Source: Gemmataceae bacterium
Lineage (GTDB): Bacteria > Planctomycetota > Planctomycetia > Gemmatales > Gemmataceae
Reading direction: 5' to 3'
Assembly (NCBI GenBank): GCA_022842245.1
Contig: JALHPZ010000008.1
Location: forward strand, 148,263 to 212,262
DNA length: 64,000 nt
The stretch's first letter is position 1; each line of letters begins with the position of its first letter. Below, piece after piece: positions 8,788 to 19,108 of the stretch. Both the position numbers and the translations under genes were made by a program. The notes beneath the pieces were generated by a model. The model was not told the DNA's origin and did not search any database. It worked only from the letters and a program-made list of their open reading frames with translations.

Positions 8788-11094
8788 ATGACCATGCCTG
8801 TCGAAACCGGAACCGAGACCGCCTGCCCGAACGACGAGGAGTTGCGCCGGTTGGTGCGCGGCCACCTCACCGACGCCCGGCAAGGCGTGCTCTGCGATCA
8901 CCTCTGCGGCTGCCCCGAATGTCAGGCTCGGCTCGAAGAGATTGCGTCCGACGGTGACAAGCTCTTCACCGGCTGCATGAAGGAACTCAAGCGCCCGCCC
9001 GTGCCCAAGGAATCCGCCTACTGGAGCGCGATCAGCCAGGTCGAAGTCAGCATCACCGGCACGCATGTCGATTCCGACGGCGACACGCTGCCGCCGCAGC
9101 CGGCCGACCGCAACCTCGACTTCCTCGAACCGACGAAGACACCGGGCCGCATCGGCAAGATTGGTCCGTTCGAGGTCATCGAGGAGGTCGGTCGGGGTGG
9201 AATGGGCGTTGTCCTTCGCGCGGTGGATGCCTCGCTGAAGCGTGAAGTCGCGGTCAAGGTTCTCGACCCGGGGCTTTCCAAGCAGTCGGTGGCGCGGGAG
9301 CGATTCTGCCGCGAGGCGCAGGCCGCGGCGAAGGTGGCGCACGAAAACATCGTTGCGGTTCACCAGGTCAGCGGCGAGACTGCCGGCGTGCCCTACATCG
9401 TCATGCAGTTGGTGAAGGGCAAGACGCTGGAATCGAAGTTGAAGGAGAGCGGCAAGCTCTCCGTACCGGAAGTCGTGCAGATCGGCATGCAGGCCGCCGC
9501 CGGCCTCGCCGCCGCCCATGAACACGCTCTCATCCATCGCGACATCAAACCGGCCAACATCCTCATCGAAGACGGCACGAACAAGGTCAAACTCACGGAC
9601 TTCGGTCTGGCCCGCGCCGAGGAGGACGCCAAGCTCACCCGGACCGGATTCGTTGCCGGTACACCCCTTTACATGGCACCGGAGCAGGCTCGTGGCGAAA
9701 CCGTCGATGTCCGCTCGGACCTTTTCAGCCTCGGTTCGGTCCTCTACGAATCGCTCACGGGCAAGCCTGCGTTCGACGCCAAGACGCCGCTCATGGTCCT
9801 GCGCCGTCTGACCGACGAACACCACGAACCGCTACACGTGGCCGTGCCCGATGTGCCCGAATGGTTCGAAGACATCATCGACAAGCTTCTCGAAAAAGAT
9901 CCTTCCAAACGCTACCAGAAGGCCTCGGATCTCGCGGCCGACCTGAACGCCAAGTGGGAATGCATCAAGGGATTGTCTCAGGAGAAAGTGGAGGCGTGCC
10001 CGATCCAACCCTCGCGGATGATCCGCGGCCTGACGCGCCGAGGGTCCTCCCGCCGGTTGATTGCCGCCCTGGCGGCAATCTTCCTCCTCGGTGTCGGACT
10101 CGGCGCATTCGGAGCTTGGGCTGTTCTACCCCGAGGTTCTGCTCCCCAACCCGATCTCGGTCACAAAGAACTCGCGATGACCTCGCGTCTGACGGGACCG
10201 GTCTGGTCGATCTCCTCATCGCGCGACGGCAAGACCGTCGTCGCGGGCCTCGAAGACGGACAGGTCGTCATTTGGGATGTGGGTAACGGCGGCACCGTCA
10301 CCAGTTTTCCCGCGCACGAAGGCACCGTCTGGTCGGTGGACCTCTCCGAAGACGGAGGCATGCTGATCACGTCCAGCGACGATGGAACCGTCAAATACTG
10401 GAACATCAGCTCCGGACAGCCCGTTCGAACCATCAACAATGACCGTTCGGTCCGTTCGGCGGCCTTGAACCGCTCGCTCGACAAGGTCGTTACCGGCGAC
10501 CGGGTCGGTGCGGTCCGCTTGTGGAAACTCGCGGACGCCAAAGTCCCGGTCTTCGACTTCATGCACAAGGGTGTTATCAACGCCGTGGCGTTCGCACACG
10601 AGAAGCCGCTCGTGGCTTCGGCCAGTTCCAACAAGACCGCAGTCTTGTGGAACATCGACGAATCGGTCGAACTCAAGACCGACAAACGTGCCGTGCACAA
10701 TCTGCGCGGTCACGAAGGGCCAGTCTACAGCGTGGCCTTCTCGCCCGACGACGAAATTCTGGCGACGGCGAGTTGGGACCACAGCATCATGCTCTGGAAT
10801 ACGTCCACCGGCAAGAAGATCGCTACGATCAAGGACGCCCACGAAGAAGGAATCTGGTCCATCGCCTTCGCGTGCTGCGGCAAGATACTCGCGACCGCCG
10901 GTCAGGACGGACTCGTGAAGATCTGGAACATCGAAAAGCTTCCGTTGGACGGGAGTGCCGAGAAGGCCGCGCCGATCCTCACGCTGTCCCGCCATCAGGG
11001 GACGGTCCACGCGGTCCACTTCACGGCCGACGGCAAACACTTGCTGACGGGCGGCCGCGACGGAACCATTCGCCTCTGGAAACTGAAAGACTGA
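8788..11094 (+). CDS. Ser/Thr protein kinase with N-terminal zinc anti-sigma motif and C-terminal WD40 propeller
   Basis: A 768-residue multidomain protein. Residues about 1-60 carry an Hx3Cx2C motif (HLCGCPEC) like zinc-binding anti-sigma domains. A Hanks-type kinase follows at about 125-400, with GRGGMGVV, AVKVLD, HRDIKPANI, DFGLA and APEQ all intact. One transmembrane helix lies near 422-445 (ALAAIFLLGVGLGAFGAWAV). From about 464 to the end there are seven WD40 repeats, each ending in IWD, YWN, LWK, LWN or IWN, enough for one complete seven-bladed propeller outside the cytoplasm. The gene follows the ECF sigma factor and likely transmits a signal to it. The next gene overlaps its stop (TGATG), so the three genes form an operon. 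Confidence 0.93.
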   Translation: MTMPVETGTETACPNDEELRRLVRGHLTDARQGVLCDHLCGCPECQARLEEIASDGDKLFTGCMKELKRPPVPKESAYWSAISQVEVSITGTHVDSDGDTLPPQPADRNLDFLEPTKTPGRIGKIGPFEVIEEVGRGGMGVVLRAVDASLKREVAVKVLDPGLSKQSVARERFCREAQAAAKVAHENIVAVHQVSGETAGVPYIVMQLVKGKTLESKLKESGKLSVPEVVQIGMQAAAGLAAAHEHALIHRDIKPANILIEDGTNKVKLTDFGLARAEEDAKLTRTGFVAGTPLYMAPEQARGETVDVRSDLFSLGSVLYESLTGKPAFDAKTPLMVLRRLTDEHHEPLHVAVPDVPEWFEDIIDKLLEKDPSKRYQKASDLAADLNAKWECIKGLSQEKVEACPIQPSRMIRGLTRRGSSRRLIAALAAIFLLGVGLGAFGAWAVLPRGSAPQPDLGHKELAMTSRLTGPVWSISSSRDGKTVVAGLEDGQVVIWDVGNGGTVTSFPAHEGTVWSVDLSEDGGMLITSSDDGTVKYWNISSGQPVRTINNDRSVRSAALNRSLDKVVTGDRVGAVRLWKLADAKVPVFDFMHKGVINAVAFAHEKPLVASASSNKTAVLWNIDESVELKTDKRAVHNLRGHEGPVYSVAFSPDDEILATASWDHSIMLWNTSTGKKIATIKDAHEEGIWSIAFACCGKILATAGQDGLVKIWNIEKLPLDGSAEKAAPILTLSRHQGTVHAVHFTADGKHLLTGGRDGTIRLWKLKD

Positions 11095-12020
11095 TGCCCA
11101 TGAGCTCGCGCTTCGCGGGGCTGATCGCAGCCCCGTTCACGCCGTTCCACGCCGACGGTTCCTTGAACCTCGCCCGCATTCCCGACCTGGCCGCCTCACT
11201 ACGCGATTCACGCGTTGGCGGTGCGTTCGTCTGCGGCACCACCGGCGAAAGTGCGTCGTTGACCCAGACGGAACGCAAGGCCGTCGCCGAAGCATGGAAG
11301 GCGACCATCGGTTCGCTGAAGATCATCGTGCACGCCGGGCATACGAGCGCCGCGGAAGCGCGCGACCTAGCCGCCCACGCCGCCGCCATTGGTGCCGCGG
11401 GTGTCGCCGTGACGGCCCCCTACTACTTCCGGCCCTCCGGCCCTGCGGAACTGGTCGACTACCTGGCCGAAGTTGCCTCCGCCGCCCCGTCGTTGCCGTT
11501 CTACTATTACGACATACCTTCCACGACCGGCGTTCTGATGCCGACCGCCGACGTGCTTCGTCGTGCCATCAAGCGGATCCCGAACTTCGCCGGCGTCAAG
11601 TTCTCGAACCCGGACCTGCTCTCGCTGCAGGAGTGCATTCAACTCGCAGGCGGGAAATACGAAGCGATGTTCGGCGTGGACGAGTATCTGCTCGCGGCCG
11701 TTGTGCTGGGGGCGACCGGCGCCGTGGGCAGCACCTACAACTACGCTGCGCCAAACTATCACCGCATGCTGGATGCGCTCCGCGCGGGCGACCTCGACGC
11801 CGCTCGCCGGCATCAATTCGCCAGCGCACAACTCGTGCGGGCGCTCATCGACTTCGGCGGCCTGCGCGCCGGCAAGGCGATCATGGCCATGATCGGCCTG
11901 GATTGTGGTCCTGTGCGTACGCCGCTGCGGAAAATGACACCCGACGACGACGCCAAGCTGTTCGACCGTTTGAAGGGACTCGACATCTTCTCCGCACCGC
12001 TTCGCGAACCGAAGAAGTAG
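11094..12020 (+). CDS. Dihydrodipicolinate synthase / N-acetylneuraminate lyase family aldolase
   Basis: A class I aldolase of 308 residues with the TIM-barrel family signatures: APFTPFHADGSLN at the N-terminus, CGTTGES for the carboxylate-binding loop, YYYDIPSTTG with the catalytic tyrosine, and FAGVKFSN with the Schiff-base lysine. The YYYDIPSTTG text resembles N-acetylneuraminate lyases more than true DapA. It cleaves or forms a pyruvate-derived C-C bond; the exact sugar acid is unknown. ATG 11094 overlaps the stop of the kinase gene. The reading frame continues far upstream but that part lies antiframe inside the WD40 gene and is not coding. A long palindrome starts at its stop codon. Confidence 0.88.
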   Translation: MPMSSRFAGLIAAPFTPFHADGSLNLARIPDLAASLRDSRVGGAFVCGTTGESASLTQTERKAVAEAWKATIGSLKIIVHAGHTSAAEARDLAAHAAAIGAAGVAVTAPYYFRPSGPAELVDYLAEVASAAPSLPFYYYDIPSTTGVLMPTADVLRRAIKRIPNFAGVKFSNPDLLSLQECIQLAGGKYEAMFGVDEYLLAAVVLGATGAVGSTYNYAAPNYHRMLDALRAGDLDAARRHQFASAQLVRALIDFGGLRAGKAIMAMIGLDCGPVRTPLRKMTPDDDAKLFDRLKGLDIFSAPLREPKK

Positions 12021-12091
12021 GGCGGGTCAAGGCTTTGCACCGACCCGCCGAGTTTGCAGGCGGGTCGGCGCAAAGCCTTGACCCGCCCTAC
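12017..12091. terminator. Long near-perfect hairpin between convergent genes (bidirectional terminator or REP-like)
   Basis: Two 33-base arms (12017-12049 and 12059-12091) match in inverted orientation at 32 of 33 positions, with a 9-base loop. The left arm includes the stop codon of the aldolase gene, and the subtilase gene ends just to the right on the other strand. The core GGCGGGTCAAGGCTTTGC reads like a dispersed repeat as well as a terminator. Confidence 0.8.
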
Positions 12092-12105
12092 AAACAAAAT
12101 CGCCA

Positions 12106-14442
12106 CTACCACTCTCCGCCGTCCATTCCTTCGCCGACCCATACCGCCATCGCCGGTACTGGATCGCACCACTCGGCCTCGACCGTTTCGGCGGCCACCG
12201 GCGCGGTCGATTCTTCGAACTTGGCCGGTTCGCTCAATTCCGCTTGAGCCGGTATCAGTTCGATCGGGGCTTCCAATTCGAATGCGGACATCAACGCCGT
12301 GGCGGGCAAGGCCTCTCCGGAGATCGCTTCGCCATCGCGCATCCCGAACATCACCACCCGCTGCGTGCCGTTGGTGCCGGTCACGATGAGCGAGAACGCC
12401 GTGAGACTGCCGGTGTCCTGCCGGGCCATGTCCTGAACGGTGAGGGACCAGGTCCCGCGGGCGTTGAGGCCGTCGAAGGTGGTCAGCGTCGTTTCCGGGC
12501 GGTAGGTGCCGGAGAACGGCGCGGCGCCGTTGGCGATCGACGTGGCGGCTTCGTCGTCGATCGTCGTCGCGTTGAAGTTGTTTGCGCTCCCGCCGCGCCG
12601 GTTCACGAGCGTGGACGATTGCCCGCCCGGGCCGACGAGCCGGATCACGAGATCGCTGTCGTAAGTGTGCGAGATGCTGAACCGCACGTTGACGTCCGCG
12701 ATCGTGATGTCCTGGTTGATCGCCAATTTCGCGGTCGTGGTAGTCAGGTCGCGGATCGCGAGAGGCAGCCCGCCGGCCGAGAATGTTTGCGTCGTTGTCG
12801 TGACCAGCGTTCGCGTGAGCGTGAATCGGTCGCCGGGGTTCTCGCCATTCACGCCGTTGGCGTTCTGGTCCATCGGATTGCCGGCGAGGTCGCGGATGTC
12901 CGGGCCGAGCACGAGTGTGTAGACGCCGCCGACGGATTGCGTGGCGAAGGTCAGATCGAACTGCGTGCCGTTTGTGCCCGCCACGGGGGCGACACCGGTG
13001 ACGGTGAGAGCGCCGCTTGGCCCTGTGAAGCTAACGATGTCGCCGGTCGTGAAGGTCGTCGGATTGATCGCTTCGCTGAAAGTGATCCGGGCGCCGGTGA
13101 GCGTCGTCGTGCCGTTGAAGGTTCCGGCGGTGACGCGGGCACCGGCGAGGTCCGTGGGCGGGGGCGGTGGGGGCGATGTCGTGGCGATCAGCGCGCCGAC
13201 GTTGAGCCGCTTGCCTCCCTGCACGACCGAGGTGAGGCCCGACACGGTATCGGCCGTGGATTTCAGCAGGTCGATTACCTCGGTCGCCGTCTTGCCGGGG
13301 TTGGCGTCCCAGTACAGGGCGATGGCGCCGGCGACGTGGGGTGCGGCCATCGATGTGCCGCTGAACGTGCTGTAGGTGTTGTTCGGCGTCGTGCTGAGGA
13401 TGCTCGATCCCGGCGCGGCGATGTCGACGGTGACGTCGCCGTAGTTCGAGAAGCTCGATCGAGAATCGGTGCTCGTTGTGGAAGCGACGGCGACGACGTT
13501 CGCGAGGTTGTAACTGGCCGGATAGCTGGGCGAAACGTCGATGTCGACGTTCGAGTTCCCGGCCGCGGCGACGAAGATGTGCCCCTTCGCCTGAGCGGCC
13601 TGGATGGCGTTGAAAAGCGTACTGCTGTACCCGCCGCCGCCCCAACTGTTGTTGGACACCTTCGCGCCGCGCGCGACCGCGTAGTTGAGCGCCTCGACGG
13701 CGTCGCTGGTGGAACCGCTGCCCGTCGCGGAGAGGAACTTGAGGGCCATGATCTTCACGCCCCAGTTCACCCCGGCGACGCCGATGCTGTTGTTGCCAAC
13801 GGCACCGATGGTGCCGGCGACGTGGGTGCCGTGACCGTTGTCGTCGAACGGATTGCCGGAATTGGTGCCGATGAAGTTCGCGCCGAAGTAGTCGTCGACG
13901 ATGCCGTTGCCGTCGTTGTCGATTCCGTCGCCGTTGATCTCGCCCGGGTTCCGCCACATATTGGCGGCGAGGTCCGGGTGGTTGTAGTCGACGCCGCTGT
14001 CGATGACGGCGACGACGAAGTTGCCGGAACCGGTGGTGGTGTCCCACGCGGACGGTGCGTTGATCTTCGCCATCCCGAAGAGGCTCGGATACGAGGGGTC
14101 GTTCGGGGTGCGTTGGATCTGGATCGTGTGATCGGGTTCGGCCGCGACGACGCCGGGAAAGCCGGAGTAGTAGGTGATCGCTTCGCCGGACGCGATGCCG
14201 GTGTCAAGCGTGACGGCGTAGATGCCGAAACCGACGTGGCGGACCTCGGAGGCGAACGGTGCGGAGAGGATCGTCGCAGCGGATTCGCCGAGCGTGGTGA
14301 CGACGTTGATGCGGTCGGCCGGGGATTCGACGATGGCCAGATTCGCGGCGAAAGGGTCGGCGAATCCGGCGGGGGTGGTCCGGTCTTCGAGGTGCTCGAT
14401 GGCCAGACGGGTGCGGCGGAGCGCGGACCTGCGGGTGCGCAT
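12106..14442 (-). CDS. Secreted subtilisin-like serine peptidase (S8) with P domain
   Basis: A 778-residue subtilase. It has the N-terminal LEDRTTPAG motif seen at the start of many planctomycete exported proteins. The catalytic triad is clear: Asp in AVIDSGVDYNHPDL, His in NGHGTHVAGTIG, Ser in GTSMAAPHVAGA. After a proline stretch and a beta-sandwich-like repeat (ITFSEAINPTTFTTGD), a C-terminal region resembling the proprotein-convertase P domain follows (NVRFSISHTYDSDLVIRLV ... GTWSLTVQD). A short acidic tail ends the protein. Likely an extracellular or surface protease. The start at 14442 (MRTRRSALRRTRLAIEHLEDR) is preferred over the longer frame because of the basic n-region. Confidence 0.92.
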   Translation of the reverse strand: MRTRRSALRRTRLAIEHLEDRTTPAGFADPFAANLAIVESPADRINVVTTLGESAATILSAPFASEVRHVGFGIYAVTLDTGIASGEAITYYSGFPGVVAAEPDHTIQIQRTPNDPSYPSLFGMAKINAPSAWDTTTGSGNFVVAVIDSGVDYNHPDLAANMWRNPGEINGDGIDNDGNGIVDDYFGANFIGTNSGNPFDDNGHGTHVAGTIGAVGNNSIGVAGVNWGVKIMALKFLSATGSGSTSDAVEALNYAVARGAKVSNNSWGGGGYSSTLFNAIQAAQAKGHIFVAAAGNSNVDIDVSPSYPASYNLANVVAVASTTSTDSRSSFSNYGDVTVDIAAPGSSILSTTPNNTYSTFSGTSMAAPHVAGAIALYWDANPGKTATEVIDLLKSTADTVSGLTSVVQGGKRLNVGALIATTSPPPPPPTDLAGARVTAGTFNGTTTLTGARITFSEAINPTTFTTGDIVSFTGPSGALTVTGVAPVAGTNGTQFDLTFATQSVGGVYTLVLGPDIRDLAGNPMDQNANGVNGENPGDRFTLTRTLVTTTTQTFSAGGLPLAIRDLTTTTAKLAINQDITIADVNVRFSISHTYDSDLVIRLVGPGGQSSTLVNRRGGSANNFNATTIDDEAATSIANGAAPFSGTYRPETTLTTFDGLNARGTWSLTVQDMARQDTGSLTAFSLIVTGTNGTQRVVMFGMRDGEAISGEALPATALMSAFELEAPIELIPAQAELSEPAKFEESTAPVAAETVEAEWCDPVPAMAVWVGEGMDGGEW

Positions 14443-14619
14443 GCGGTCATCCTTCTTGGAACGAGATGGTGGACGAACCGGGCGAGTCAACAGAGCGATT
14501 GGTGAGTGAGATAGTAACGGTACGCAGGCCGTTTCGAAATGGATTTCGGGCGGTTGGCAAGAAAGAATGGAATTTTCCGCCTGGCTTTACGGTTGCCGCG
14601 AGAATTCTCCGATGTCGTG

Positions 14620-16364
<1,745 letters not shown>

Positions 16365-16393
16365 GGGTGCGCTCCCCCTCCACGGCTCCGCCG

Positions 16394-17137
16394 TTACTTC
16401 GTCTTTCCCTTCGTCCACGCGAGGTGCACCTTGGCGACGTCCCACATGTAGTGGCTGATGACGTATTTCTCCACGGCCGGTGTCAGGTGTTCGATCACCT
16501 TCTTGTCGTTCCCCTCGGATTCGTACCAGAGCGCGACGTAGAGGTGGCCGTAGAAGCGGGCCTCCTTGCCGGCTTCGGACTTCTCGTCCACCTTGTTGGC
16601 GGCGGCCATCACGTCCTCCGCCTTCAGCTTGCCGGCGAACAGTTTTTGGATCTCCGCCATCGGTACGCGGGGATCCTTTGTCACGTCGATCAATTCCTTC
16701 GCAGCTTTCTCCTTGCCGATCACCTTGGCATTGCAGAGATAGTGCCACACCGCGTTCTCCACGTCCTGCGGGTTTACGGTCTTGTGGGTCTCGAACTGTT
16801 TGACGCCTTCCTTGTGCTTGCCAGCGTAGTAATAGGCGATGCCGCGCCGCCAGTGTTCCGGCTCGTGCTTGGGGTTGGCTTTCAGGTAGACATCGAAGTC
16901 CGCGATGGCTTCGCTGAACTTTCCGAGCTTCAAATACGAGTCGCCGCGGCGGTCGAATACGAGAGGTGTATTGCCGTCGGCCTTGATCGACTCGGTGAAC
17001 GCTTCAACGGCCTTGTCGTGTTCGCGCTTCGCGGCGTGGGCGACCGCTTTCTGGAACGCGGCCTCGGCGGCCTTTTCGTCCGCTTGCGCCATCGGAACGG
17101 ACAACGCGATCAGGGTGATGGACATGGCGATGCGCAC
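16394..17137 (-). CDS. Exported TPR-repeat protein
   Basis: A protein of about 247 residues with an N-terminal signal peptide (SITLIALSVPMAQA, likely cut before DEKAAE). TPR-like helices follow: AFQKAVAHAAKREHDKAVEAFTESIKAD, LVFDRRGDSYLKLGKFSEAIADFDVYLKANP and HWRRGIAYYYAGKHKEGVKQFE. These form a protein-protein interaction scaffold in the periplasm. The start is ambiguous: GTG at 17137 gives a positively charged n-region (VRIAMSIT), ATG at 17125 a slightly shorter signal. It lies just upstream of the kinase-FGE gene on the same strand (about 30 bases), so it may share its transcript. Confidence 0.78.
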   Translation of the reverse strand: MRIAMSITLIALSVPMAQADEKAAEAAFQKAVAHAAKREHDKAVEAFTESIKADGNTPLVFDRRGDSYLKLGKFSEAIADFDVYLKANPKHEPEHWRRGIAYYYAGKHKEGVKQFETHKTVNPQDVENAVWHYLCNAKVIGKEKAAKELIDVTKDPRVPMAEIQKLFAGKLKAEDVMAAANKVDEKSEAGKEARFYGHLYVALWYESEGNDKKVIEHLTPAVEKYVISHYMWDVAKVHLAWTKGKTK

Positions 17138-17229
17138 GGCGGGTTCCCCGGAAGATGAACCGCTCCCGGAGGACACTCGCCCCCTCGCGGCTACAATGGA
17201 ACGATCCTTATACGCGGAGCAGTCTATCC

Positions 17230-17805
17230 ATGAGCGATCGGCCCAACAAGGAACAGATGATGAAGATCGTCGTTCCCGCCCTCGCGATTTCGGTGGCCCT
17301 CGTGATCATTGGCCTCTTGATCGGCATGCAAGGGGATAAAGACGAACCCAAGGCTGGACCGGCCAAACCCAACGCCCCGACAAACGCCGGGGTCTCCGCG
17401 CCGGCCGGTAACGACGACGGCATGGTCGACAGCGTCCCGCCGGCCGATGCGCCCGAATGGAAGGACATCGGCAACGGCCTCAAAATCTGGGACGTCAAGG
17501 AAGGCGATGGGGAACCGTGCCGGCCGGGAGCCGACGTGACGATGCACTACGCGGGATGGTTGCTCAACGGCACCTTGTTCGACAGCAGCCGCGCCAAGCT
17601 CAAACCCGATCGCGGCCAGGCGTTCTCCGCGTCACTCGCCGGCGGGTTGATCGAAGGCTGGATGAAAGGGGTTCCGGGCATGAAACCGGGTGGCATTCGC
17701 CGACTCTACATCCCGTTCCCGATGGCCTACGGCGAAAACGGCCGACCCGGCATTCCACCCCGCGCCGACCTGATCTTCGAAGTCAAACTGATTTCTGCCC
17801 GATAA
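17230..17805 (+). CDS. FKBP-type peptidyl-prolyl cis-trans isomerase, membrane-anchored
   Basis: A 191-residue protein with an N-terminal transmembrane anchor (IVVPALAISVALVIIGLLIG, residues 13-32), a Pro/Ala linker and one C-terminal FKBP domain. FKBP signatures include VTMHYAGWLLNGTLFDSS, IEGWMKGVPGMKPGGIRRLYIP and PMAYGENGRPGIPPRADLIFEVKL. It would catalyse proline isomerisation on the outer face of the inner membrane. The start at 17230 (MSDRPNKEQ) is preferred over the longer upstream frame. It heads a run of three FKBP genes in the same direction (gaps 27 and 57 bases) that probably form an operon. Confidence 0.9.
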   Translation: MSDRPNKEQMMKIVVPALAISVALVIIGLLIGMQGDKDEPKAGPAKPNAPTNAGVSAPAGNDDGMVDSVPPADAPEWKDIGNGLKIWDVKEGDGEPCRPGADVTMHYAGWLLNGTLFDSSRAKLKPDRGQAFSASLAGGLIEGWMKGVPGMKPGGIRRLYIPFPMAYGENGRPGIPPRADLIFEVKLISAR

Positions 17806-17832
17806 CCGTTGATACCTCCGAGAGGACACTTG

Positions 17833-18639
17833 ATGCTGCGCACTCTACTGGCGTGCTCCGCGATGCTGATCGCTGGCGCGGCCTTCGCCGAAGACAAAAA
17901 GGTCGCCCCGAAACTCCCGCCCCTCGATGCCAAGGAGTGGAAGGAACTGAAAGACGCTGACGGCCTGAAAATCTGGGACGTGAAGGAAGGCAAGGGCGAC
18001 GCGACCACGGCCAATGCCCTCGTCACCATCCACTACACCGGCTGGTTCACCGACGGTGCGGTATTCGACAGCAGCGTCACACGCGAGAAAAAAGCCACCT
18101 TCCCACTCTCGCGGCTGATCCCTGGCTGGCAGAAGGGGATTCCCGGCATGAAGCCCGGCGGGGTGCGCCGTCTGCACATTCCGTGGAAGCTCGCATACGG
18201 CGAAGACGGCCGGCCGCCGCGCATCCCCGCGAAAGCCGATCTGATCTTCGAGATTGAACTGTTTGAAGCGCACAACGTGCCGAAGGCGGACGCGAAGGAA
18301 TGGAAGGCCGTCGCCGGCGTTGAAGGATTGAAACAGTGGGACGTGACCGAAGGCAAGGGCAATAGTGCCAAGCCCGATGCCACAGTAACGATTCATTACA
18401 CCGGATGGACCCTCGACGGAAAAGTGTTCGACTCGAGCGTTCAGCGGGACGAAAAGGCCGAATTTCCTCTCGGTGATCTGATTCAAGGCTGGCAGAAGGG
18501 CATCCCCGGCATGAAACCCGGCGGCGTGCGTTATCTCTATATCCCCTGGAATCTGGCCTACGGCGAAGCCGGTAGCCCGCCCACGATTCCCGCGAAGGCC
18601 GACCTGATTTTCCGAATCGAACTGTTCGAATCGAAGTAG
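17833..18639 (+). CDS. Exported FKBP-type peptidyl-prolyl isomerase with two tandem FKBP domains
   Basis: A 268-residue protein with signal peptide (MLRTLLACSAMLIAGAAFA) followed by two FKBP domains. The first has VTIHYTGWFTDGAVFDSS and GWQKGIPGMKPGGVRRLHIP. The second has VTIHYTGWTLDGKVFDSS and GWQKGIPGMKPGGVRYLYIP. Each is preceded by a WDVxEGKG strand. The two halves are clearly related by internal duplication. The ribosome site GAGAGGAC precedes ATG 17833. It is the second of three adjacent FKBP genes. Confidence 0.92.
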   Translation: MLRTLLACSAMLIAGAAFAEDKKVAPKLPPLDAKEWKELKDADGLKIWDVKEGKGDATTANALVTIHYTGWFTDGAVFDSSVTREKKATFPLSRLIPGWQKGIPGMKPGGVRRLHIPWKLAYGEDGRPPRIPAKADLIFEIELFEAHNVPKADAKEWKAVAGVEGLKQWDVTEGKGNSAKPDATVTIHYTGWTLDGKVFDSSVQRDEKAEFPLGDLIQGWQKGIPGMKPGGVRYLYIPWNLAYGEAGSPPTIPAKADLIFRIELFESK

Positions 18640-18696
18640 TTTCTTCATCCCCGGTGGGCCACGGAGACACGGCCCGCCCTACCGAAAGTACACGCC

Positions 18697-19053
18697 ATGC
18701 AATTTCCAACGATCGACGGCCCCGAGTGGAAGGACATCGGCGGCGGTCTCAAGCTTTGGGATGTGACCGAAGGCAGCGGTACCGCCGTGCCCGCCGGCGC
18801 GACCGTGACCTGCCACTACACCGGCTGGCTTACCGATGGCACCAAGTTCGACAGCAGCGTCGATCGCGGCCAACCGATCTCGTTCCCGCTCTCTGGCGTC
18901 ATCGCCGGCTGGCAAAAAGGGATTCCCGGCATGAAGCCCGGAGGCACCCGCCGGCTTCTGATCCCCGGACCGATGGCCTATGGCGCCCGCGGCATCCCCG
19001 GCACGATCCCGCCGAACGCCACCCTGGTCTTCGAAGTCACGCTCGTGAAATGA
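18697..19053 (+). CDS. FKBP-type peptidyl-prolyl isomerase, single domain
   Basis: A 118-residue single FKBP domain without a signal peptide: WDVTEGSGTAVPAGATVTCHYTGW, FDSSVDRGQPISFPL, GWQKGIPGMKPGGTRRLLIP and PNATLVFEVTLVK. It is probably the cytosolic member of the three-gene FKBP cluster, which also has a membrane-anchored and an exported double-domain protein. The 57 bases upstream contain an imperfect GTGGGCC/GGCCCGCC inverted repeat. Confidence 0.92.
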   Translation: MQFPTIDGPEWKDIGGGLKLWDVTEGSGTAVPAGATVTCHYTGWLTDGTKFDSSVDRGQPISFPLSGVIAGWQKGIPGMKPGGTRRLLIPGPMAYGARGIPGTIPPNATLVFEVTLVK

Positions 19054-19108
19054 TCCGCACCGGGCCGGGCTGCATTCGCCGCCCGGCCCCTCCCACGGCC
19101 ATCGTCCA

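Noticed and set aside
12244..14505. 753-residue plus-strand ORF opposite the subtilase
   Set aside because: Glycine/arginine-rich shadow; the minus strand carries the complete catalytic triad.
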